A DNA stretch of 64,000 nt, taken from NCBI GenBank assembly GCA_029931535.1, contig JAQPZY010001561.1, forward strand, positions 496,001-560,000, in the 5' to 3' direction. The translations under genes and the position numbers were made by a program. The stretch is from Margaritifera margaritifera (taxonomy: Eukaryota; Mollusca; Bivalvia; Unionida; Margaritiferidae). Positions 1-7,396 of the stretch are shown in pieces; position 1 is the first letter of the stretch; the number at the start of each line of letters is the position of its first letter. Under the pieces are notes generated by a model. It worked only from the letters and a program-made list of their open reading frames with translations, was not told the DNA's origin and did not search any database.

Positions 1-14
1 ACAAAGAAGAATCG

Positions 15-890
15 ATGCAGCGATTTCTAAAACCTATTAGTAAGTTTTTTATTGGCACGTTTAAAGATAAAGCTGGTAATGAACATGAGACGGATATATT
101 GACAGCAATTTCTAATAGTTTTAAACCAACTGAACGTACACTTGCTGATATACTGCGGTATATTAAGGGTTTAAATTTGACTCCGCGGCCGCAAGTAAGA
201 GATGGCGCTAGACATTCACCTGAAGAAGCAGAAGAAATGTCCAGTTTCTTAACAGATTATTTGAGATCGAGGCCTGAAGTTGAAGACGAAGATATTCAGC
301 AATATTCACCGCTGCCGCAATCACCACAGCGGGCACTGCCGTCATCGCAGCGGTCACTGTCACCATCGCCGCAATATTCACCGCTGCCGCAATATTCACC
401 AGCAAAATCGCCATCGCCGCAATATTCACCAGCAAAATCGCCATCACCTCAATATTCACCGCCAGCAAAATCACCGCCGCAATCACCGCAGCGACCACTG
501 CCGTCATCGCCGCCAAAATCACCAGCTGCGCCTCAAGTTTTTAATAAGCAATTACAAACACAATTTGATCCTTTTGAGGATTCTTTGAGAATACAGAAAT
601 ACACTTTTGATCCTTTCCAGGATTCTTTGGGATTAAAGGCTGGCGACGATAGACACGACATAGCCGTTTACAGCGCCGATCTCACAACACCAGAAACAAC
701 ACTAAAAAAAGATTTTCCAGAAATTCAGCCCGACGAGTCTTTTTCAAAGACAGATAAGCAACTAGTGGAAATCGAAGAAAAGTTTGATCTTCCTAAAGCA
801 CTTCCTATTTTAGGACCTGATAGTATCGCTGAGTTTAATAAAAAAGCTGAAAAGGTACCAATGGAAGATTTTCCAGATTTATTAAAATAA
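15..890 (+). CDS. Polinton-encoded Pro/Ser-rich protein of unknown function
   Basis: Open reading frame of 291 residues starting at the first in-window ATG; the frame is also open upstream to position 3, so the true start may lie outside. Residues 1-90 look folded and mixed alpha. Residues about 96-175 are low complexity, with five QYSP motifs and several SPxK-type motifs (AKSPSP, PPKSP). Two near-identical motifs follow, FDPFEDSL at 184-191 and FDPFQDSL at 198-205. The C-terminal third is acidic and lysine-rich. I do not recognise the family. Its stop codon directly abuts the next ATG (888-890 then 891), as in compact viral gene clusters. SP/QYSP repeats suggest phosphorylation or nucleic-acid contact, and DPF motifs are known clathrin-adaptor ligands, but both roles are guesses. 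Confidence 0.7.
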   Translation: MQRFLKPISKFFIGTFKDKAGNEHETDILTAISNSFKPTERTLADILRYIKGLNLTPRPQVRDGARHSPEEAEEMSSFLTDYLRSRPEVEDEDIQQYSPLPQSPQRALPSSQRSLSPSPQYSPLPQYSPAKSPSPQYSPAKSPSPQYSPPAKSPPQSPQRPLPSSPPKSPAAPQVFNKQLQTQFDPFEDSLRIQKYTFDPFQDSLGLKAGDDRHDIAVYSADLTTPETTLKKDFPEIQPDESFSKTDKQLVEIEEKFDLPKALPILGPDSIAEFNKKAEKVPMEDFPDLLK

Positions 891-1220
891 ATGTTCAGTG
901 AGAATCAAAAGCGAGCAAGACAATTGAACCGTGATTTTAGTCAGGATTTAAGAAATTATCATGATTACTCCCTGGCAGAAAGAAAAGAGTATAAAAAAGT
1001 GTACGCCAAACGAATAAAACGGCAATCAGAAGCTAAACGAAGAATAGATATAACGACATCAGATGTAGCTAAAAGTGCAAATATAACACCAGAACAATTA
1101 CGAGATGATCCGACATACAGTCAGTTTGTGAGTGAAACAAAAGAAAAAATTGAAAAAGATCTTAAGAAGGTAGAAGAAGAGAGCGCTAAAATAAAAGAAG
1201 TAAAAAAAAATGTTCTATGA
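891..1220 (+). CDS. Small charged coiled-coil protein, Polinton
   Basis: A 109-residue ORF whose ATG follows the previous stop with no gap, and whose last codons overlap the next ORF (ATG at 1210). The product is almost entirely charged helix: a basic first half (KRARQLN, KRIKRQSEAKRR) and an acidic/lysine coiled-coil second half. No Cys, no membrane segment, no recognised domain. Tight packing between the Pro/Ser-rich protein and the polyproline/WH2 genes suggests co-expression with them. It could be a scaffold or core component. Function unknown; coding status rests on intact frame, spacing and highly biased composition. Confidence 0.65.
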   Translation: MFSENQKRARQLNRDFSQDLRNYHDYSLAERKEYKKVYAKRIKRQSEAKRRIDITTSDVAKSANITPEQLRDDPTYSQFVSETKEKIEKDLKKVEEESAKIKEVKKNVL

Positions 1221-1503
1221 TCTCTCATTTACTGAAGCGCTTGATCTAAGTGTTAGTGATTTAAAAGCCGGAATAGATTCAATAACTAGCGAACAGAAAG
1301 AAAACAAAAAACAACTTAAACTAAATACCGCGGATAAACAACTGGAAGCACGTATTTTGTTTAAAACTAGACAACAAACCGCGTACAAGAAAGTACTGGC
1401 TTTAAAACAACCGCCACCATCGCCAGGGACCCCACCAGGGCCATCATCGTCAGGGCCACCACCACCGCCACCACCAGGGCCCACCACCACCACCGCTGCC
1501 TGA
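1210..1503 (+). CDS. Polyproline ORF, probable N-terminal part of the WASP-like gene
   Basis: A 97-residue ORF overlapping the previous gene by 11 bp. Residues 1-65 are helical with many Leu, Lys and Gln; the C-terminal 30 residues are a proline tract with Ser/Gly (runs such as GPPPPPPPGP), then TTTTAA and a stop. In the +1 frame the same CCN-repeat DNA (about 1478-1513) also encodes prolines and reads without a stop into the WH2 ORF at 1514. A polyproline tract just before WH2 motifs is the arrangement found in WASP-family proteins, so I infer that this and the next ORF were one gene that slipped frame in the CCN repeats. The alternative is two overlapping genes. Confidence 0.6.
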   Translation: MFYDLSFTEALDLSVSDLKAGIDSITSEQKENKKQLKLNTADKQLEARILFKTRQQTAYKKVLALKQPPPSPGTPPGPSSSGPPPPPPPGPTTTTAA

Positions 1504-1513
1504 TTCATTAATA

Positions 1514-2671
1514 GTGGATCAGCCGAGGAAAAATGGAAAAACGCCTTCATCGATGGCTGACGTATTTAGGCAAATACAAGAAGGATATCAATTGAGAAAA
1601 GCAGCGCCGGGAGAAGAAGAATCGTCGGAAGAAAAAGAAAAAGCAGCATCTGATCCTTTGATGAGTGAAATGTCTGGTAAAATGCAAACAGGATTTAAAC
1701 TGAAAAAAGTAGATAGAAAAGAACTTGAGAAAGAAAAACAAAAACGAAAACAAGAACAAGAAGAAAAAGAAAAAGCAGCCTCCCAGCTGGGTATTTTAAG
1801 TGCGGCTTTTAGTAAAAAAGCTAAATTACATGGAAGAGATAAAGATAGTAATGGTAATGGTGATGACGATGATGTTGATTGGGATGCTGATTTAGCACCA
1901 CCAGATGAACCGAAAGCGGTATTAGCCACGCCACCAACGTCTCACTCAATGCATATGAAGCCGAAATCACCGCCAAAATCGCCGACAAAATCAAAATCGC
2001 CGACAAAATCGCCGACAAAATCAAAATCGCCGACAAAATTAAAATCGCCGCCAAAATCATCAGCAAAACCAGCAATACCGGCAAAACCAAAAAAACTGTC
2101 AGTACAATGGCCGCCACCACCGAAAACTGGTCAAGGTATAAAGATCCGAAAGAATAATTATCAAAGGGAAATTTCCAGAAATTTTCATCGTAACATAATC
2201 AAAAAAGGTAAAGACAACAAAGGTGTTGTAAACTCTGGAGTCGAATTTCATAGAAATTATCCGAGTAAAACGGATGCACTTGCGAAGTTAGTGGCGATCA
2301 GATTAAAAAATTCGACTGAGATCGAGAAGCGACGGCAAAGTAGCGCGCTGATGCAGGAAAATATTATTAAAAAATTTAAACCTGTTCGAGATTATTTTAT
2401 TGGTAAGGATTTAAATCTGACAGACGCACGTGGTAAATTAACGCGCTCGAATCTTCGAAACTTGCAAGTTTCAACGGGGTCTGGTATTAAAATCTTTAAA
2501 AATAAAAACGATATATTAAATCGGCTGTCCATACTTATCTCGTCAAAGCAGGCTGGTATTTCTGGTGTAGAACTTGATAATGAAATTGTAGAGCTATTAG
2601 ATTATCTTAGAGCTGGCAAGCACATAAACGATAATGCGTACAAAGACTGTGTAAATAAATGGATCCGATAA
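1514..2671 (+). CDS. WASP-like protein with WH2-WH2-central-acidic module plus SPxK region
   Basis: Intact 385-residue frame from this ATG; the natural start may be upstream in the polyproline ORF. Residues 14-30 and 48-66 fit the WH2 actin-binding pattern (amphipathic helix, then Gly, then L-K/R-K): QIQEGYQLRKA and MQTGFKLKKV. Residues 92-106 (LGILSAAFSKKAKLH) resemble the central helix of WASP proteins. Residues 117-127 (DDDDVDWDADL) match the acidic stretch with a single Trp that binds Arp2/3. Residues 150-193 are SPxK repeats like histone H1 tails. The last ~65 residues (GSGIKIF to the end) resemble a C-terminal domain I recall from other Polinton proteins. Known biology: VCA modules activate Arp2/3 actin nucleation, and baculoviruses encode a WASP-like capsid protein. 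Inference: this element encoded an actin-nucleation factor. Confidence 0.65.
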   Translation: MDQPRKNGKTPSSMADVFRQIQEGYQLRKAAPGEEESSEEKEKAASDPLMSEMSGKMQTGFKLKKVDRKELEKEKQKRKQEQEEKEKAASQLGILSAAFSKKAKLHGRDKDSNGNGDDDDVDWDADLAPPDEPKAVLATPPTSHSMHMKPKSPPKSPTKSKSPTKSPTKSKSPTKLKSPPKSSAKPAIPAKPKKLSVQWPPPPKTGQGIKIRKNNYQREISRNFHRNIIKKGKDNKGVVNSGVEFHRNYPSKTDALAKLVAIRLKNSTEIEKRRQSSALMQENIIKKFKPVRDYFIGKDLNLTDARGKLTRSNLRNLQVSTGSGIKIFKNKNDILNRLSILISSKQAGISGVELDNEIVELLDYLRAGKHINDNAYKDCVNKWIR

Positions 2672-2832
2672 ATTTCGTTGAAATTCAATCGAATTCATTG
2701 TAAACGATTGAATTTGCTTACAAATCAACTTGTAAAATTCAATTGAATTTCAACGAAATTGGAAACTCTGGAGTTTCATCGAAATCGAATTTGAATTTCA
2801 ACGAAATTTATCGAAATCAAAAATATATAATA
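2672..2832 (+). promoter_or_regulatory. AT-rich intergenic leader with repeats, upstream of penton-like gene
   Basis: Non-coding gap holding an inverted pair of AATTTCGTTGAAATTC / GAATTTCAACGAAATT words (about 2669 and 2748), a second direct copy near 2793, one AAACTCTGGAGTTT motif (2763-2776) and several TTACAAAT/TTGTAAAC words. It ends in AAATATATAATA directly against the ATG at 2833. Similar words recur at 3607 and in the other gaps of the element. This looks like a viral promoter region; no experiment supports it here. Confidence 0.5.
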
Positions 2833-3591
2833 ATGTCCGCCGTAACTTTCCTTCTGGACTCATCTGTGACCGCACAGGACAGGGCAAATTTTAGAGTATC
2901 ATATTACCCCGCGATTGAACTCGAGTCAGACACGAATTACGAACTTGGATTAATATCAGCGACTATGTGGCACTCATTTTATAACATTAAACGTAACGTC
3001 GACGACGGTTTTAGTTTTATCCCTCAGCCGGCCGTTGGTGTCACAAGTTTGATCACAATTCCACCTGGCGCTTATAATATTGAAGACGTCAATCAGCTTA
3101 TCAAGGCCGAGATAACAAAACTCGGGTTCAGCGGCGATGACTTTAATCTTGCAGCGAATTACAATACGATACGCTCGTCATTACGACTAAAAAATAACCT
3201 TCGTGTTGATTTTACTCCATCGAATACTATCGGCACGATGTTTGGTTTTGCACGTCGGATCTACGGTTCCTTAACCAATGCAGATATAACTATCAGCGGC
3301 GACTTCCCGATAAATATATCAGATGTAAACTCTATTTTGATTAATTGCTCTCTCATTTATGGATCTCATACGTCCAAGGGAAGCCGAGGTCAAACAATTT
3401 ATTCGTTTATTCCAGATGCTCCTCCGGGTTCCCTGTTGATGGTATCGCCCAGAGCAGTTACTTATTATCCGCTTAATGTTAGGGATAGAATCGCGGACAT
3501 AACCATGTCGATAACGGATCAGTCGGGCCGGCAATTAGATTTCAATAACGAGCAAGTGACATACTACCTGCATTTACGTAAAAGTCAATGA
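2833..3591 (+). CDS. Penton-like minor capsid protein (single jelly roll type), Polinton
   Basis: Intact frame of 252 residues. I chose the ATG at 2833, not the in-frame ATG at 2743, because the intervening 30 codons are the repeated intergenic words (NFNEI translated twice) and the TATATAATA motif abuts 2833 as at other genes of the element. The sequence is beta-rich with few charged helices. Features I recall from the Polinton/adintovirus minor capsid family include IPPGAYNIEDVNQLI near the middle, VNSILINCSLI with a GS turn, and a C-terminal segment on the pattern 'ITDQSGRQLDF...V.Y.LHLR'. The role is a vertex/penton subunit of an icosahedral virion. It is one of the few complete capsid genes in this copy. 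The family assignment is from memory of conserved segments, so a structural comparison would settle it. Confidence 0.65.
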   Translation: MSAVTFLLDSSVTAQDRANFRVSYYPAIELESDTNYELGLISATMWHSFYNIKRNVDDGFSFIPQPAVGVTSLITIPPGAYNIEDVNQLIKAEITKLGFSGDDFNLAANYNTIRSSLRLKNNLRVDFTPSNTIGTMFGFARRIYGSLTNADITISGDFPINISDVNSILINCSLIYGSHTSKGSRGQTIYSFIPDAPPGSLLMVSPRAVTYYPLNVRDRIADITMSITDQSGRQLDFNNEQVTYYLHLRKSQ

Positions 3592-3725
3592 AACTATCGA
3601 GTCGAATTTGAATTTCAACGAAATTTATCGATGATCTTTCAAAGTGTTTGAATTTTACAAGTTGATTTGTAAACAAATTCAATCAGATCCATTTCTAGAT
3701 TTATGTAGGCGTAATTGTATAAAAA

Positions 3726-4219
3726 ATGTGCCAACGCAAGATCATGAACAAAAAAATTGTTGGAGGATTTCTTGGGGGTATATTTTCAAAGATTGCTCGC
3801 ACAAAGCCGGGACTAGAGAGCATAATATCACCTGTCGCGATTTATAAGACGAAAAAAACAGTTGGAAAGGGGTTTTTTGATTGGGTTGGAGATTTCCTTT
3901 GCAAGGCAGCGGTCAAAGCCTCACCAATTGCGTTTGTGCCGCAAAATCTTTTGCTACAGGCGCAATATCTGCGGCCGGAACCGCTGTTGGGCAGAAGATC
4001 GCCGATAAGATAAGAGGCGAAAACTCTAGAGTTGAATCTACCACTAAAACTCCAGAGTTTCGTAGATTAACGCCAGTTATCACACAAAAACAGATTAATG
4101 AAGTAATAAAAGATATTGCTCCTACGCCAGAAATAGAGCGGGCAATGATGAAAACAACAAAGGATCTGTCAAAGAACTCAAAAAAACTCCAGAGTTTCAA
4201 ACTCAAGCGCTTCCTGTGA
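3726..4219 (+). pseudogene. GGFLG-type small virion/core protein, frameshifted
   Basis: Two overlapping frames (3726-4013 and 3881-4219) appear to be one gene broken by a frameshift near 3930. The first frame, preceded by TATAAAAA directly against the ATG, has an N-terminal basic start and the motif IVGGFLGGIFSKIA. The second has a hydrophobic Ala/Gly helix (ATGAISAAGTAVGQKI) then a charged Lys-rich tail. A Gly/Leu amphipathic helix after a basic start recalls adenovirus small core or membrane-lytic proteins and similar small Polinton proteins, including the two at 5347 and 5935. The exact role is unknown. Two AAACTCCAGAGTTT motifs lie inside the coding sequence (4047 and 4184). Confidence 0.5.
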
Positions 4220-4474
4220 TAAATAACCCGGTATTTTACTAGTTTGAATTTTTAATAAAAATCGTTGTTTACAAATTCAAACTTGCAAGTTTCGACCTCG
4301 TTAAATGATTTGTAAACGATTGAAAATCAATTCGATTGAAATTGAATCTTCGAAACTTGCAAGTTTCAGAGAAAGATTTACATAGAAATTCAAGTAAACA
4401 AACTCGAAGAAACTCTAGAGTTTCCAGTTTCGGTTACAAATTCAATTCAATTTTATGTAAATCATATTAATAAA
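4220..4474 (+). promoter_or_regulatory. AT-rich leader with three 14-bp palindromes, upstream of major capsid gene
   Basis: About 250 bp without an ORF. It contains AAACTTGCAAGTTT twice (4279-4292 and 4353-4366) and AAACTCTAGAGTTT once (4410-4423), all perfect palindromes, plus TTTGTAAACGATTG and TTGTTTACAAATTC words. It ends in ATATTAATAAA against the ATG at 4475. The density of palindromes before the capsid gene suggests binding sites for a dimeric regulator or a replication role. Confidence 0.5.
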
Positions 4475-5220
4475 ATGTCTATCAGATCTTATCTTAATAT
4501 TAATGATGTTTACGACGTGGACAATTCAGCAACAGAATTCGAGTACATTGAATACCAAGAGGATCAACCGAACGTCGTCGACAAACAAGGTAATCTTATT
4601 TTGAGGACCAGAGACGAAGACCTTTACTTACTTCCGCATAAGGGTTACGTTGAGATTCGAGGACGTCTTATGGACCCGGCAGGAGCAGCACCTGCGGCCT
4701 TTGCTGCTAATACTGTAACAGCGTTGGTCAACAATGGGTGGTCTCTGTTCAAAGATGCGAAATACATTATAAACGACCAAGAGATCGAGCACATAAGACA
4801 TCTTCCTTTAGCAAGTACAATTATGAATCTAATAGGTTTTTCAGAAGATTATTCTAGGTCGATATCAACAAATATGTTCTGGATTAAGGATGGAAGTACC
4901 AGGACACAGCTGATGGCTCGCAATTATCTCTCGACGAATTCGCGCGATTATATCCCATATTCCATTTTGATCTTACATCACATTCTGAGAGATTAGTGGG
5001 TACACCAGCAGATATCGAAATTCAGTGGAATCTGGACAATGCGCAGTACACCGCTGCGGCAACAGCTGCGGCAGCTGCAGGTGGTAGAGTATTTGGTGGA
5101 GTTGCAACAAATGGCGGATATGGAGTTGCTCCAGCGCCTTACAACATTTATGCGCTGATCACATCCGACATATATGTTGTCCTTGATGCCGTTAATGGTA
5201 GAATGTCTATCAAAGTGTGA
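4475..5220 (+). pseudogene. Major capsid protein, double-jelly-roll type, short and frameshifted
   Basis: Frame one (4475-4996, 173 residues) matches the N-terminal part of Polinton major capsid proteins as I know them: a YIEYQEDQPNVV start, a DLYLLPHKGYVEIRGRL strand pair, VTALVNNGWSLF, the (Y/K)xIxxQEIE segment, then ASTIMNLIGF. A frameshift near 4960-4995 moves reading to the 4996-5220 frame, which adds EIQWNL and an Ala/Gly-rich stretch and stops at 5220. Polinton major capsid proteins are usually about twice this length, so much of the second jelly roll is missing, most simply through internal deletion. TATA-like ATATTAATAAA sits against the start. Confidence 0.7.
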
Positions 5221-5346
5221 GCGTGAATTTTTTTGTAAACAATGATTTTGTATAAAAATTATCCAAACGAATTTCACTGAATCGAATTTGTTTACAAATC
5301 ATCAATTTTATACAAAATCGAATTTTTATACAAAATCAAATATATA
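5221..5346 (+). promoter_or_regulatory. AT-rich leader of first arginine-rich core gene
   Basis: Contains GATTTTGTATAAAA and its inverted forms ATTTTATACAAAAT (twice), TTGTTTACAAATC and TTTGTAAACAATG. It ends in AAAATCAAATATATA directly against the ATG at 5347. The last ~25 bases and the first codons are nearly identical to those before the gene at 5935. Confidence 0.5.
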
Positions 5347-5760
5347 ATGATAAGAAGACCACGATTACATGCGGCCCGGTCAAGACGATTGGGCGGATCA
5401 TTTGGTCCCGCATTAGCAGTTCTAGCGAAAACTTTACTACCAAAAGTATTGCCAATACTTGGAACATTAGGAATAGCGGCAGCATCTTGAGCAATATCCG
5501 GAGCAACAAACAGAGCCACGCGCGGATCCGGAGTTAAAAAATCTAGAACTGGTAATGTTCAATCGTCGGTTCGTCGATCAGGAGTTTCGCGGCGGCAGTC
5601 GACAAGTAGATTAAGATCGGGTGGAGTTCTTAATTTGCCTCCAAATTTACTTGATATAATAATGCGTATGGAAAAGGCTACTAAGGACGCAAAGGACATT
5701 CTGAACTCGCCAGATGCGCTTAACAAGGTTGTCAATGTCCTTTATAAAACAAACGGATAA
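5347..5760 (+). pseudogene. Arginine-rich core protein (adenovirus pX/Mu-like), in-frame TGA
   Basis: A single frame of 137 residues interrupted by one TGA at 5488-5490. The start is very basic (MIRRPRLHAARSRRLGG), followed by a Leu/Pro/Ala hydrophobic helix (LAVLAKTLLPKVLPILG). After the stop comes an Arg/Ser-rich stretch (SSVRRSGVSRRQSTSRLR) and a C-terminal helix. Basic head plus hydrophobic helix is the pattern of adenovirus core peptides, and I recall similar small proteins in Polintons; the role would be DNA condensation or membrane contact in the virion. It lies between the capsid gene and its apparent paralogue at 5935. Because the frame resumes after the TGA, a point nonsense mutation is likely. 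Confidence 0.55.
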
Positions 5761-5934
5761 GGAATTAAGAGATCCACATTTGTTTGAATTTGAATTTCAA
5801 CGTGTTAATTTGTGAACAAATTCAATTATCGAGATGGATTTTTAATAAAAATCGTTGCGAGCAAATTCGATTGATTTTTATCTAAGTATATTTGTTTACA
5901 ATGATTTCAATTTTATCTAAAATCAAATATATAA
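5761..5934 (+). promoter_or_regulatory. AT-rich leader of second core gene
   Basis: Contains GAATTTGAATTTCAACG, TTTTTAATAAAAATCGTTG (also found at about 4248), TTGTTTACAATG and ATTTTATCTAAAATC. It ends in AAATATATA against the ATG at 5935. The final segment closely matches the leader at 5310-5346, indicating duplication of promoter plus start codon. Confidence 0.5.
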
Positions 5935-6145
5935 TGATTAGAAGACGTGGAACAGATCTCGACAAGGTGGATTTCTTGGACCGCTGTTAGCAGGAATAGC
6001 AGGTTCACTTTTACCAAATTTGTTAGGTATTGGCCGAGGAATTAAAAAAAGGCGAGTAGGAAGACCGCGAACAGGCCACGGAGTAACACTTCCAGGAACA
6101 AGACGAGCAGGATACGGAGTACGATGGCGCCGAAGAAGGTACTGA
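5935..6145 (+). pseudogene. Second GGFLG/arginine-rich core protein, frameshifted
   Basis: Begins MIRRRGT, closely resembling the gene at 5347, then a frameshift within the first ~15 codons moves reading to the frame that ends at the TGA at 6143-6145. That frame contains GGFLGPLLAGIAGSLLPNLL and a basic C-terminus (IKKRRVGRPRTG, ending RWRRRRY). The end overlaps the start of the protease (ATG at 6124) by about 20 bp. Probably a paralogue of the 5347 gene: a short basic virion core peptide. Evidence for coding is the composition, conserved leader and close packing; exact function is inferred. Confidence 0.5.
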
Positions 6146-6571
6146 AGTCGCTACCACCGTTAAGCAACTTCGAAATTATGGACCATTTAAAAAATATTAA
6201 AGACTTTGGCGGGGTCTTCAGCAAAGATCATCTTGATAAGCGCGCGGCAAAAACAATGAACTGTATTATTAATATACAAGATTTCGGCGATGGATCCGGA
6301 ACGCATTGGGTTGCATTATACAAAAACAATTACTTTGATTCGTATGGTCTACCTCCGAATGACGTCATCAAAAGATATGTTCAAAGTTTTCCCAGATACA
6401 AAACCACGCCGATAAATTACTCATCAAAGCAAATTCAACCAACTGGAACAAATACGTGAGGGTTACTACTGCGTCATTTTTATAAAGTGGATGAGCGCGC
6501 GAAAGGGCAAATCGTTTATAGATTTTATTCTGAAGCTTGAACCAAGACCAAGTTTAATAAATGACGCAATT
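6124..6571 (+). pseudogene. Adenain-type cysteine protease (Polinton PRO), frameshifted before the catalytic Cys
   Basis: The first frame (6124-6459, 111 residues) contains GTHWVALY with catalytic His61 and YFDSYGLPP with the catalytic-acid Asp72, typical of adenovirus-type maturation proteases. A stop at 6457-6459 lies just before the expected cysteine motif. That motif, GYYC (Cys codon 6470-6472), sits in the next frame (phase of 6461) and is followed by a SFIDFILKLEP-like tail up to about 6571. The protein would cleave capsid precursors during virion maturation. The tail frame continues without a stop into integrase sequence, so the two genes are fused (see findings). Confidence 0.75.
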
Positions 6572-7355
6572 TGCTTGAACGACAACGACAACGACGGCAA
6601 CAAATTTTTATTAAACGTGGTCGACATACAAAGTCGTTTCGCTTTTAGTATACCAGTAAAAAATAAAATGGGCAGTACGATTACAACAGCGTTTCACAAA
6701 ATTGTCGCGGACAGTGAGCGCCAACCAAACAAAATCTGGACAGATCACGGCGCCGAGTTTTACAATAAACAATTCGAAAACTGGTTAAAACAACATAATA
6801 TCACAAAATACGTCACAGGCAATGAAGGTAAAAGCGTAATTGTCGAACGATTTAATCGAACCGTTAAAAGAAAAATTGTATACCTGGATGACAGCAAATA
6901 ATACCAATAGATATGTTGATCAACTGCCGCAAATCATTTCCGACTACAATAACACAAAACATAAATCCATTGGAATGACACCTGCGGAAGCAATGACCAA
7001 TCCAATACTCGCAAACGAAAATCTTTATCGCAAACACAAATTTAATGTTGGCGATCGCGTCAGAATTTCACTATCTAAAAAACAGTTTGAAAAAGGTTTT
7101 ACGCCCAACTGGACCGAAGAAGTATTTGTTGTTGATGAAGTTTTGACCACAATTCCTGTCACATACAAGCTGCAAGATCAAAATAAAGAAGAGATCTCAG
7201 GGAGCTTCTACAAACAAGAACTTCAGAATACAGACCAAGATGTGTTTGTAATTGAAAAAGTAATATCGCGACGAGGTAATAAATCGTTAGTAAAATGGAG
7301 AGGATATGGCGATGATTTTAACAGCTGGGTGCCGACAAAGTCTTTGATTGGTTGA
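6572..7355 (+). pseudogene. Retrovirus-type integrase with C-terminal chromodomain, 5' truncated and frameshifted
   Basis: Core motifs are clear: LLNVVDIQSRFAF, then WTDHGAEFYN with the second catalytic Asp, and GNEGKSVIVERFNRT with the catalytic Glu. The N-terminal zinc-binding domain and the first catalytic Asp, which lie upstream of LLNVVD in the family, are absent; protease tail sequence is found instead. A frameshift near 6880-6895 separates the core from the C-terminal frame (6840-7355). That frame has the DYNNTKHKSIGMTPAEA segment, an SH3-like region (about residues 65-128) and a chromodomain (135-170) with VKWRGYGDDFNSWVP. The enzyme would insert the element into chromatin; the chromodomain would target modified histones. 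This copy cannot work. Confidence 0.85.
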
Positions 7356-7396
7356 TTGCGAATCGAAATTTCAATGAAATTCAAACTCAGGTTGAT

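Noticed and set aside
208..588. Overlapping ORFs on both strands across the Pro/Ser repeat (104 and 102 residues)
   Set aside because: Shadow frames of the CCN/TCN-rich repeat in the gene at 15-890.
2743..2832. Upstream start for the penton-like protein
   Set aside because: The extra 30 codons only translate the repeated intergenic words, and the TATA-like motif sits at the internal ATG at 2833.
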